The position numbers were made by a program, and so were the translations under genes. A stretch of DNA of 64,000 nt from Cornus controversa (taxonomy: Eukaryota > Streptophyta > Magnoliopsida > Cornales > Cornaceae). Below, piece after piece: positions 36,101 to 43,063 of this stretch. Below the pieces are notes generated by a model, which saw only the letters and a program-made list of their open reading frames with translations, made no database searches and was not told the origin of the DNA. The stretch lies in assembly GCA_026545225.1 (NCBI GenBank), contig CM048852.1, positions 8,852,501-8,916,500 on the forward strand. The letters run 5' to 3'. The stretch's first letter is position 1. The number at the start of each line of letters is the position of its first letter.

Positions 36101-39030
36101 CCTCATATTTACAAAAGTACACTAGTTACTCACTAAATCTTTCTGGGTTCCGTTTCACTTTCGGTAACTCCTACCAATCCGAAATTGATTCTGTAGCGCA
36201 TTAAATATTTTATTTAAGCTACTCTCTAAATTTGGTGTCATTTAGAAACTTTAGTATTTTTCGGGTTCATGGGACCCGCGTCCCTGGCCCACCAGACCCA
36301 AAAAACTCAACTTTTGCCAAACGCTCCCAAAAATTTTCTGGACCCTTATAGAAGTCTCCAAACAGGTATTTTACATTTAAAACACATATATAATCATTTA
36401 AAACATTCATATGACAATAAATGAAAATAAAAGAAAATCGGCCAAAAACGGTTACGGTTCTTTCAGTACTAGGAATCGTGGCTTCATAAGACTTGTTTCT
36501 TGAGCAGTTAGCTGTGAAGACTGCTTCCTTTCACGGTGACTTGGAAGAGGACATTTACATGCGGCAGCCACAGGGATTCGTAGTGACTTGACAAGAGGGT
36601 TTGGTATGCAAGTTGAAAAGGAGCTTGTATGGTTTGAAGCAAACCTCGAGACAGTTGTACAAGAAGTCCGATGGATTTATGTGTATGATATATTAATTGC
36701 AGGTTCAAGCCTTGATAAGATTAATAATCTGAAGAAACAGTTGTTTGAGCATTTTGCAACGAATGATCTAGGTGATGCAAAACAGAATCTTGGTATGAGA
36801 ATTTGTAGAGACAGAGTGTGCGGTACTCTAAAGTTGTCACAAGCAGAGTATGTTAAAAATGTTTTTAACCGGTTTAGTATGCAAGATGCAAAACTAGTGA
36901 GCACCTTATTAGCTAGTCATTTTAGACTAAGGAGTAGTCAACCAAGACAGAAGAGGAGCGAGCATACATGGAAAGGGTTCTATATGCTTCAGCTATCGGC
37001 AGCTTGATGTATGCAATGGTTTGTACCAGGCCAGACATAGCTCATGCGGTGGGAGTTGTGAGCAGGTACATGAGTAATCCAGACAAACAACATTGGGAGA
37101 CAACAAAATGGATCCTTAGATACTTGAAAGGTACCACGGATACATCATTATGTTTCACTGGGTTGGATATAGCGTTGCAGGGTTATGTTGATTCAGACTT
37201 GGCTTGTGATGTGGATAATAGGAAGAGTACTACTGGGTATGTGTATACTTTGGGTAGTACGACAGTGAGTTGGGTCTCTCAGTTGCAGAAGATTGTAGCT
37301 CTCTTGACCACAGAAGCTGAATATATTGTAGTTACAGAAGCGAAAAAAGAGATGGTTTGGTTACAGAGGTTCTTGAAAGAGTTGGGTAAGGAGCGGGAGA
37401 ACAGTAATCTGTACATTGACAGTCAGAGTGCTATTCATCTTGCTAAGAATCCGATATTTCATTCTAGAACGAAGCATATACATTTGATGTATCACTTCAT
37501 TCGTTTGCTTTGGATGATAAGGTGCTCACTTAAGAAGATCCATAGAAGTTAGAATCCAACAAATATGTTAACTAAGGTAGTGATTATTGAGAAACTGAAA
37601 CTGTGCTTAGCTTCAGTTGGTGTTCGAGCTTGAAGACAAAAAAGATAGTTGTTACGGTGTTTTGTTATGGTTTGGAGGCATGAGGGAGTTTGTAGATTGA
37701 TGTTATCAGTCTCCAAATGGGAGATTGATGGGAAGTGTGAAGCCTGATTATACAGTATACCTTAGCCTAACTTCACGGAGTTCGAATTTTTGGAGGGTAT
37801 TTTGGTATTTCCGCACTTGTTATGTAGGCCTAGGAGATGCGTATATATATAATCTGAACTCTCTGTAATTGTATGCTGTTTTTCTCATCATAGTGAAAAC
37901 TAGCAACACCAAAGACGTAGTCTTAAATTTTGGGTGAACCTTGTAAATTTATTTGTCTTTGCTTGTGTGTGATCTTTTTCTCCATTAATATTTTTCACAA
38001 CAGAACGATGTAGTAATTACATCTTTTAAAAACTAAGACTTTTCAATTACTCTTACAACACAGTTCTACAAGATATTGCATAAAAGTGTTATAGTGTGGT
38101 CTCCCTGTTAATTGAGGGTGGCCTGAATACAGACCTAACCTCCAGCATTTTTTGCACAAAGTGGCAGTATTCAGGACTTGAACCTGCGTTCTCACGCTTG
38201 AGAGCCCAACCTAGGTAATGTGCCCCTTCTACAATATGCTGTATAGATGGAGTGGAGCAAATTATGTTAAGACCTCACGCAACTCTTTACAAGTCAAGTA
38301 TTATGTAACAGCATGATCAACAAGGACTAGCACATTTAGGTCGCTTTGGTCCCCATTTGTCAGTTTGAACATTTATGAGTCTGATTGTTTTGTCATCTAT
38401 TTTTCCATCGATCTACATTTGTATGAATAATTATGATGAGGTATATCTGCTTATTATTGTGATTAGGATGACGATGTTGAATCTTGTTAAGGTCCATCGA
38501 TACTATTATTTAAAATTGTGGTGTGAAGCCCATTGTATTATTGTATTTTAGATTGATTGTCTGAAATTTATTGGCGTATTGTAGAATTTTGTAGTAACTG
38601 TCATATTATTTGTTTACCCTGATAATCTAATGGTCTCTGCATATACACCTTGTAAACATGTGTATCTGTGTTTCAGAGAATAAACACAATTAACGCTCAA
38701 TATCAAGAACAGCTAGCAGCACTTCGAGCTCGGCATGCCAGTCGTAGGGATGAGTTCCTTCGGAGAGAATCTCATGCACGACAACAGCAATACCGGCAGT
38801 CTGCAATGGATCACTACCCGAACAGTGGCATGGGTCCCAGTGATTCTCATGGTTACGGTTTAGCTGCAGCAGCCCCTACCGGAGAACCACCACGACCCTA
38901 TAATGACGATAATTATGATTCATACAGGGAGCGGACTCGATTTCTCGGGAGCAACAGGGATCATGGAATTGAGCCCAGAGGTCCATATCATGGTGGCCGT
39001 GTTTATGATACCAGCTCGCGGTATTACTGA
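13950..39030 (+). CDS. Three-exon gene for a conserved plant protein of unknown function (279 aa)
   Basis: The coding exons are 13950-14187, 25736-25983 and 38677-39030, summing to 840 nt (279 codons plus TGA). The phases fit exactly: exon 1 ends on the first base of a Gly codon completed by GT of exon 2, and exon 2 joins exon 3 in phase 0. Residues 1-79 are Gly/His/Met-rich and begin [20 protein letters not shown]. Residues ~108-205 are acidic then Arg/Gln-rich and look like a long helix or coiled coil ([34 protein letters not shown]). The tail is low-complexity Tyr/Gly/Arg ending [13 protein letters not shown] recognise this N-terminus, the central helix and the C-terminus as those of a single-copy-like conserved plant protein with no assigned activity. 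No frameshift or stop is seen, so it looks functional despite the transposon-filled introns. A nuclear or RNA-related role would be speculation. Confidence 0.88.
14285..14558. mobile_element. Stowaway-type MITE (Tc1/mariner), TA target site
   Basis: The ends are inverted repeats CTCCCTCCGTCCCAATTCTT and the complement of AAGAATTTTGGGATGGAGGGAG, each flanked by TA. This is the classic plant Stowaway terminus. The element is about 270 bp, has no coding capacity, and sits ~100 bp inside intron 1. Confidence 0.93.
14559..15174. repeat. Intron spacer with a duplicated ~45-bp segment
   Basis: The sequence AGTCCAGTACCAAGTCTTGA..TTCCAAAATTATTAAG at about 14730-14771 recurs slightly changed at 14819-14860, with related flanks (CAATCCCAATC..ACTC..ATGAGCA). 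No gene is seen. Confidence 0.6.
15175..15960 (+). pseudogene. Ty1/copia RT end and RNase H remnant
   Basis: The broken frames carry copia landmarks: [15 protein letters not shown], then [28 protein letters not shown] and [13 protein letters not shown] (RNase H region). [16 protein letters not shown] comes next, and the tail [10 protein letters not shown]. Stops and frameshifts are frequent, for example after [10 protein letters not shown]. The first RNase H Asp motif is degraded. The sequence to ~16200 may be its LTR but I cannot bound it. Confidence 0.85.
16240..17980 (+). pseudogene. LINE-1-type ORF1 remnant (DUF4283 region)
   Basis: Frames around 16540-16980 read [18 protein letters not shown], then [27 protein letters not shown] and [16 protein letters not shown]. 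That order is typical of the DUF4283 nucleic-acid-binding ORF1 of plant L1 LINEs. Two stops break the frame before 16720. From 16720 to 17121 it is open for 133 codons and becomes Arg/Gly-rich ([17 protein letters not shown]). A 96-codon frame at 17616 ([16 protein letters not shown]) may be the ORF1 C-terminal part. No ORF2 (endonuclease/RT) is seen, and a copia fragment abuts on the right. Confidence 0.75.
18140..19340 (+). pseudogene. Copia GAG-pre-integrase and integrase pieces
   Basis: Recognisable stretches are [33 protein letters not shown] (the His of the GAG-pre-integrase motif) and the partial zinc-binding CVVCELSRH. Integrase core segments [32 protein letters not shown] and RNIRSD follow, then the post-core [23 protein letters not shown]. 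The segments lie in at least three frames, so the gene is broken. Confidence 0.85.
19620..20540 (+). pseudogene. Copia reverse transcriptase, frameshifted
   Basis: It begins [20 protein letters not shown] then TVGCKWVF, shifts frame near 19865, and continues with [33 protein letters not shown] and [19 protein letters not shown]. It shifts again near 20275 into [16 protein letters not shown]. The catalytic YVDD box is intact, but the two frameshifts prevent a single product. Confidence 0.88.
20600..21240 (+). pseudogene. Copia RNase H domain, largely open
   Basis: A frame open for over 200 codons (from 20655) includes [79 protein letters not shown] and [15 protein letters not shown], the normal copia RNase H sequence. 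The catalytic Asp (TDADYA), Glu (AEAKY) and Asp (CDNKSA) are present. It ends just before the polypurine tract. Confidence 0.88.
21262..21523 (+). repeat. 3' LTR of the copia element, approximate right end
   Basis: The LTR begins TGTTGGAGATCATATTTTA after the purine tract. It repeats GTTGGAGATCATATTTTA internally and holds an inverted repeat TAATTATAGGATCG..CGATCCTATAATTA (21325-21360). It has a TATA-like TGTATATAAATATAG at about 21430. The right end GACAACA is a guess from the TG..CA rule; with no 5' LTR there is no target duplication to confirm it. Confidence 0.65.
21524..24570. other. Intron region resembling decayed LTR or leader sequence
   Basis: No gene is seen. There are TATA-like CCATAAATAGAGGCATGC (21837) and CCATTATATAAATTGC (23724), each followed by G/A-rich or CT-rich sequence as in LTR promoters, and a long G/A-rich block at 21860-21995. 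Long ORFs in this block are compositional artefacts. Superfamily is undetermined. Confidence 0.35.
23780..24390 (+). repeat. Degenerate minisatellite with CTTCACC(G)..GGTCTCT units
   Basis: About a dozen irregular repeats of a 40-60 bp theme occur: CTTCACCGCAG or CTTCACCACG, then a TAGCACC/GCGGT core, then CTCTCTCTCC. Examples begin near 23811, 23847, 23930, 23953, 24072, 24145, 24231 and 24301. Frames of 60-190 codons across it are by-products of the repeat. Confidence 0.7.
24585..24770 (+). pseudogene. LINE-1-type ORF1 fragment (zf-CCHC_4 region)
   Basis: One frame reads [20 protein letters not shown] then ISIDDPLW. After a stop it gives [10 protein letters not shown], which matches the zinc-knuckle motif CxxCKVFGHxxxxC of plant LINE ORF1 with the first Cys lost. 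The sequence to ~25300 has no further recognisable coding. Confidence 0.65.
25049..25252 (+). repeat. 36-bp direct repeat
   Basis: TTAATTGAGAGAGTATCTGT followed by TTTCTTGCAACT occurs at about 25049-25080 and again at about 25218-25249, nearly identical. The 130 bp between them look like the same decayed element. Confidence 0.8.
25736..25983 (+). CDS. Coding exon 2 of the conserved 279-aa protein gene
   Basis: This exon encodes residues 80-162. The acceptor is GTGTTATAG|GTCAAGG and the donor is GAG|GTTAGT. It begins by completing Gly80 and continues [17 protein letters not shown]. It then runs through the acidic stretch [11 protein letters not shown] and the helical [20 protein letters not shown]. 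It lies alone between two transposon-bearing introns of 11.5 and 12.7 kb. Confidence 0.88.
26930..29290 (+). repeat. Duplicated non-coding repeat family in intron 2
   Basis: The segment at 26940-27330 (CTATGTAATGAATGTATTAA, then TA run, ATAGGGTTAGGGTTCCTCAC, CACCTTGCCAACCAAACCTG) recurs diverged at 28800-29060. Another segment (GAAACATCTTTCTATAGATC, CAAGAAC.AAATTAATGGTGG) at 28570-28780 recurs at 29100-29290. All copies are direct. Short ORFs here are spurious. The element type is not recognised. Confidence 0.75.
27035..27100 (-). repeat. Possible tRNA-derived (Au-like) SINE fragment
   Basis: On the minus strand GGCTTCGAGCCCC (27072-27084) resembles a pol III B box and is followed by CATAGTGGCC..GTGGGTGTGGGTGTGAG, typical of plant Au-type SINEs. 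The A box and 5' end are not clear. Confidence 0.4.
29291..30597. other. Intron 2 spacer with no recognisable gene
   Basis: It includes a minus-strand frame of 109 codons (29760-30089) with no family resemblance I can see, followed by an A-rich run (30090-30127) with AAAGAAAAG repeats. The frame is probably chance or a decayed transposon. Confidence 0.4.
30598..30790. mobile_element. hAT-type MITE, 193 bp, with 8-bp target duplication
   Basis: The ends are CAGTGACAGAGCCAGAAAT and the complement of ATACATAGCTCCGTCCCTG, an imperfect terminal inverted repeat. The flanks are CAGCTGAA (30590-30597) and CAGCTGAT (30791-30798), a 7/8 target duplication. The interior is AT-rich and non-coding. Confidence 0.85.
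31380..31757 (+). pseudogene. Copia gag zinc knuckle and protease start
   Basis: A 126-codon frame gives [20 protein letters not shown] (gag), an R/K-rich linker, and [14 protein letters not shown]. The last is the CCHC zinc knuckle with its first Cys replaced by Phe. [14 protein letters not shown] follows, which is the retropepsin active-site region with DSG changed to DSD. Both changes would inactivate the domains. Confidence 0.88.
31767..32180 (+). pseudogene. Copia protease end and GAG-pre-integrase region
   Basis: The 137-codon frame contains [29 protein letters not shown] and [17 protein letters not shown], the last being the GAG-pre-integrase WHxRLGH motif with its Trp-His replaced by His-Tyr. 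A stop separates it from the protease start. Confidence 0.85.
32190..32870 (+). pseudogene. Copia integrase core
   Basis: [11 protein letters not shown] (first catalytic Asp) is followed by FIDDTTRKI then stop, and by a 159-codon frame. That frame has [18 protein letters not shown] (second Asp region), [13 protein letters not shown] (catalytic Glu region) and [29 protein letters not shown]. Stops at about 32265, 32305 and 32840 break it. Confidence 0.88.
33030..33424 (+). pseudogene. Copia RT N-terminal part, interrupted by insertion
   Basis: Frames read [45 protein letters not shown] and finally [10 protein letters not shown], each joined by stops or frameshifts. The reading is cut within the codons for V-L by the insertion at 33425 and resumes at 36470 with LGIVAS. 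Confidence 0.85.
33425..36465 (-). mobile_element. 3-kb solo LTR (gypsy-type, minus orientation) inside the copia RT
   Basis: The inserted block runs TGTCACGCCCC..TTCTTTCA on the + strand, i.e. TGAAAGAACC..GGGGCGTGACA on the minus strand, with TG..CA ends as in many plant gypsy LTRs. It is bounded by GTAC (33421-33424 and 36466-36469; GTACT if the shared T is counted). No gag-pol genes lie inside, so a solo LTR is the simplest reading. It contains many CGATTGATC-like motifs at 34380-34615 and a nested copia LTR at 33691. Confidence 0.82.
33691..34225 (+). repeat. Nested copia-type LTR inside the solo LTR
   Basis: It starts TGTTAGGTTGGC after CATTT, ends ..CATCCTAATA, and contains CTTTGTGGATGTAGG..CCAAATCACGTATAATTCTT, typical near the 3' end of copia LTRs. 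A TTTGGTAG follows the end, like a damaged primer site. I find no clear target duplication, so the right edge is uncertain. Confidence 0.6.
36470..37000 (+). pseudogene. Copia RT C-terminal part
   Basis: After the insertion the frames read [39 protein letters not shown] and then a 139-codon frame. That frame has [40 protein letters not shown] and [20 protein letters not shown]. The catalytic YVDD box reads YVYD, so the first catalytic Asp is lost. Confidence 0.87.
36968..37640 (+). pseudogene. Copia RNase H domain
   Basis: A 194-codon frame contains [75 protein letters not shown] and [20 protein letters not shown]. It is mostly intact with catalytic Asp (VDSD), Glu (TEAEY) and Asp (IDSQSA). 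It ends [12 protein letters not shown] then a stop, where intact copies continue to the polymerase end (NMLTK is still readable downstream). Confidence 0.87.
37726..38002 (+). repeat. 3' LTR of the split copia element, 277 bp
   Basis: It begins TGATGGGAAGTGTGAAGCCT after the purine-rich tract and has a TATA box GCGTATATATATAATC near 37840. It ends TTTTTCACAACA followed by GAACG. Its first ~30 bp recur at 31341 at the 5' end of the element. Confidence 0.8.
38100..38235 (-). repeat. Possible tRNA-derived SINE fragment upstream of exon 3
   Basis: On the minus strand AGGTTCAAGTCCT (38173-38185) fits a pol III B box. The preceding CCTAGGTTGGGCTCTCAAGC could include a weak A box, and ATGCTGGAGGTTAGGTCTG follows. 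No poly-A tail or target duplication was found. Confidence 0.4.
38677..39030 (+). CDS. Coding exon 3 (last) of the conserved 279-aa protein gene
   Basis: The acceptor is CTGTGTTTCAG|AGAATAAAC. The exon encodes residues 163-279, starting [20 protein letters not shown] and continuing as an Arg/Gln-rich helix. A low-complexity tail follows ([17 protein letters not shown], then [14 protein letters not shown]), ending DTSSRYY before TGA at 39028-39030. About 460 bp of ordinary AT-rich sequence follows before the next transposon and probably includes the 3' UTR. I see no unambiguous AATAAA signal. Confidence 0.88.
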   Translation, partial: RINTINAQYQEQLAALRARHASRRDEFLRRESHARQQQYRQSAMDHYPNSGMGPSDSHGYGLAAAAPTGEPPRPYNDDNYDSYRERTRFLGSNRDHGIEPRGPYHGGRVYDTSSRYY

Positions 39031-39495
39031 TTTATGCCTTACTTTTTAGGTTATTTTCCTAATATATTATGGCTTCCCTGTTCACTCTTTCATATTTAAT
39101 ATTGTCTGGTATCATTCTGATCACTTTCTGTTTGTAATGCGTCTCTAGCTTATGGAAAATAAGATCTAATTATGAAGGTTATGCTATTTTTATTTATCAT
39201 TGTTGTCTTCCTTGAAATCATGCAATGTGCCATTCTTAATGTTGTTTTTGATTCAAATAGGGCATAATAATGATGGATATTACCTTTTCCTTCTAAACAC
39301 AAATTACGTCCAATCAAGTGCAAATAAGACCATTAATGCTAACCTTTTGAACACTTTTTCACAGTCAACCACTTGAACTTCATTTATACCATTTCAAATT
39401 TGACGTAATTTTTTTGTTTTTGACAGTAATTGTCCTCCTAATACAAAACTAATATTTTCTTCTTAGGTAAACCTTTCAAAACATGTTTAAATTTA

Positions 39496-40869
39496 GGGCC
39501 CGTTTGGTAACCGTTTATGTTTATGTTTAGTGTTTATTGTTTATAAAAACAAATTTTTACGATAAACATGTTTGATAATTTTTGTTTTGTTTATAAATTG
39601 TCAAAACGCTTTTAAAACAACACTGTTCATAAGTCTTCAAATTATAAACACCAAAATGATGTTTATTGAAAAAAAAAAAACCTTTTTTTTTTCTTTTTTA
39701 TCTAAAATGGTGATTATATTATTTTAATTAAAAATTAAAACTAAAAGTGAGAAAATGAAAAGAAAAAAAAATTATAAAAGGCTATTGTTTGATACAATGA
39801 TAAAAATATTAGAATTATCAATTGTGGACAGAATTAAAGAGATAGTTACTTAGGGACACCCATGCTAAAAAAAAAAAAAACTTATTTGATGAAAAAAAAC
39901 AAAGAAGTCTCAACCATCTCATTATCAAAGAAACAAGAATGACATTTTGTACTCATATCGTTCATTCATTTTCAGTGTTGAAAGAAAAATAGAAATCAAA
40001 AAAATAAAAAAGAAAGTAGTAGCATAAGAAGTTCAAGAGAAAGAGTATGCCCTCAAAATCCCTCTTCTCAGTCCATACAAATTAGACAGAACCAAACCGT
40101 TCATTGCGGTTCCGGTTCTGGTTCCGGCTCTAAATTTTAGAAACCGTTCATTATGATTTCGGTTCCAAGTCTTGGAATAGGAACTAAAACCGTTGAATAT
40201 AATATATATATATAAAATAGAAAATCATTATAGGAGTTTTATATATATATATATATAAAACTCCTATAATGATTTTCTATTATATATATATATATATTTG
40301 TAATAACATTTTGTTATGTAAAAAAATTTAAACAATGAAGTTATTGTAACTATTATAAGGTTAAATACAACTCCTATAATAACCGAATTGAACTGAACTT
40401 ATTTATTCCGGTTTCAAAATTAAAGAATCGTTGGGAACGGTTCTGATTTCGGTTATCCCAATAACTGAAAAGAACCGAATCGTGTGCATCCCCCTACTTG
40501 TTAGAGCCTTTTGGATTGTGGGTCATTCTAGATTTACAGTATCATTTGCCGTGTGTAGATATATATGTAACCCAATATTATTTATTTATTTTTTATGCAC
40601 ATTTTTTTCTCTATTATTGTTGTATAGATTTGTTGTAGCATAAACTTGACTTTTTATGCAGTTTATTGTGTTGATTTTTTTTATAAAAAAAAAAACAGTT
40701 TAGGGTTAACAAACATATTTTTTTGTTTATGATTTTTAAAATAAGCCAAACGTTTTTTCGTTATCAAACAATACTCATGTTTATGGATAAACAAAATCGT
40801 AACATAAACACTGTTTATATAAACACTTAAACAATAAACGCTAAACATAAACGGTTACCAAATGGGCCC
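39496..40869. mobile_element. hAT-like non-autonomous DNA transposon, 1374 bp
   Basis: The ends are GGGCCCGTTTGGTAACCG.. and the complement of ..CGGTTACCAAATGGGCCC, matching over about 27 bp and then, with a 6-bp gap, further (TTTATTGTTTA). The flanks TAAATTTA (39488-39495) and TAAGTATA (40870-40877) agree at 6 of 8 positions, as expected of an aged 8-bp hAT duplication. The interior holds a GGTTCCGGTTC/AACCGAA-rich block (40080-40500) that looks like another inserted element, and no transposase. Confidence 0.8.
40217..40280. repeat. 64-bp perfect palindrome with a TA core
   Basis: The arms ATAGAAAATCATTATAGGAG.. and its complement flank an AT-alternating centre. It sits in the GGTTCCGGTTC-rich insert inside the hAT-like element. 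AACTCCTATAAT recurs once more at 40369. Confidence 0.88.
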
Positions 40870-41365
40870 TAAGTATAATGATTTATAGAGTGAAACTTAT
40901 CATCGAATAAACAATTAAAAGGCTCTCTATCGATTGGATTGTGAAAGTATAATAAATGTTTGGGTCGTGCTTGCTTTATTTAAGGAATGAGAGTGATTTG
41001 ATTTCTAATTCAATGATAAAAATTCATCATATCACTCTTTTGTACTACTAAAATTTCATCAACTTACCCATTCCTTTCCCGTTACTGAAGCATAACCGAA
41101 ATAATACCGAGTGAAGTTTGACACTATATGACTAAAATGTCCTTTAAATAAAAAAATTACCCTTGATGACTCATTCTCAAATTTCCTAGCATTACTTGAC
41201 TCTAATCTAGTTCATTACATTTGCACAACGGTCATCTTCTTCCTCTAGCTTTCACTGCGGCGAATCATTTTCACCAATCAAAGGGCATTCTCTTCCAATC
41301 AACCTACCATTCACACATCAAATCCAATTGTCAAATTACGAACAAAAGAATTCTAATCAAATTAC

Positions 41366-41408
<43 letters not shown>

Positions 41409-43060
41409 TGAACTACAACAAATTGTTCAAACCACCTTGATCGTCAAACAATGAATGAATAAAGAATTCGTTTTGTGGTTTTGATTCACTTGAAGACTTG
41501 GACGACGTCATTTGGGGATTTTGGATTTTTTTTTTTTTTATCATTTTGGACAATGTTAGTTTTGTTTGGTTGGAGAACCAAACACGTGGTTTGGGTAATG
41601 TTGTCATTTCACACTATAATTAATATGACAAATATTGATAGTACGGGGGTTTTGTGATTTTACCCCCTTATTCTTATGGTTAATTGGATTTTTTTGTCGA
41701 TTTATTTATTATAATCAATTAATTAGTTAATTTACTTAATATAAGTATTGGAAAATTGTTCATTTTTTCTTTCAAATTTATAAATGACAATATTTAATAA
41801 TTTTTTTGTAGCTTTATCTATTATAGTAAAATTTATTCTTTTGTCTATACAACAACACTAGAGTTGAATGTATAATTATAGCATATTGAATGGTTTTGTC
41901 CATACAAGTCAGATTTGGAAGCTGATTATATTTTTCGGCTTTAGGTTCATGGCTGCAAATTAAGTAAGTGTATGGCAAAGAAAATTGTAGTTTTAGAGTT
42001 GATTATGAGAAGATGAAAATAGAATAAGTTGTATATCTAATAATTTCTGGAAAAGAAGGAACTTTGCTACCTTACCTTCGCCCAACGGATATTCAAATGT
42101 CTCAGTTGTAGACATGAAAAGAACGATCAAGACATCTTATATTGCTCGCTTTAATTCCAAATTTTATTGACAGGAAATTTCTTGTTATCACAATTGCAAT
42201 TCTTGTCCAACAAAAAATTGGATATAGTACTATAAACAAAAATTGTGTTTTCAATACGGTCTAACACAACGATAATTACGTAAATAAGTTCATATTGCAG
42301 GAAAAGCCAAACCATCAGGGCAAGTTTTAGTACAATTACTTGAAATGCTCCTTTTCGATTTGGTATAAACCAAGGGAAAAAAAAAGAACGAGCATGCTAT
42401 AATAATTCCATATTGATCGGAACCAATCCATATGGTCCCATTTTTAATAAGATTCCAACTAGAAGAATACAAGTACTGGAATGTGCTTCTCCATGGGTAT
42501 ATGGTAACATAAAAACCATTAAACAACTTATTAGAAATACAAGACAGCCAATTTGAAATGTCACAAAATTTCCCTCTTCGGAGATGCCAACATGTATTAG
42601 CTAGGGTGCATGTATGTGCACCAAAAAAATGGAAAAATTCTTTTTCTTAAAAATACATACAAGATTCATCACTACAAAAAAGATAATAGTAACCCAACAT
42701 TAATGTAGACAACCATTTTTTGCCCAACCTGCCAATCATTGAGAAAATATTTTTGTAAAAAAATCAGACCATTGGTTCATAAAATTGATCCCACCATTTC
42801 GTTTGAGCATATATGTGTACACTATATATATAACTTTTTTTTTTTATTTAGAAAAGAGATAATGAAAAAGAAAAAGAGAGTGGGCTGATGGGCCCCCTCT
42901 CAGCCACGCCCTATGGGCATGATTGAGAGATATGCGTGTTTGCTCCGTGATTGTCCTGTTTTACCCAGAAAGTGAAAACATTAGAAGAATTTGGTTCAAT
43001 TAAGTGCACAGAAAATTCTATAACGACTTTTCTTGCACAAAAAAAAATATAATCCTTAAG
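40870..43060. other. AT-rich intergenic region, no gene recognised
   Basis: Only short chance frames are seen. A TA then GA microsatellite lies at 41366-41409. Part of 42.6-42.9 kb is A/T homopolymer-rich. Confidence 0.5.
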
Positions 43061-43063
43061 TGA

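Larger units (their letters stand above)
31341..38002 (+). mobile_element. Ty1/copia retrotransposon split by a solo LTR; 5' LTR almost deleted
   Basis: The interior has gag, protease, integrase, RT and RNase H in copia order, then a purine-rich AAATGGGAGAT and a 277-bp LTR (37726-38002, TGATGGGAAGTG..TTTCACAACA). At 31341 about 35 bp match the LTR start (TGATGGCAAGTGTGGACCTG) and then jump straight into mid-gag, so the rest of the 5' LTR, primer site and gag start are deleted. Flanks GAACA (31336-31340) and GAACG (38003-38007) form a 4/5 target duplication. A 3-kb LTR interrupts RT at 33425-36465. Several stops and lost catalytic residues make it dead. Confidence 0.85.
25984..38676 (+). other. 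Intron 2 (12.7 kb) of the conserved gene, GT-AG type
   Basis: The intron starts GTTAGT and ends GTTTCAG. It contains a self-duplicated repeat block (26.9-29.3 kb), a 193-bp hAT MITE, a split copia element (31341-38002) and a SINE-like stretch. From 25984 to 26930 it is AT-rich with CT runs and nothing recognisable. Confidence 0.85.
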
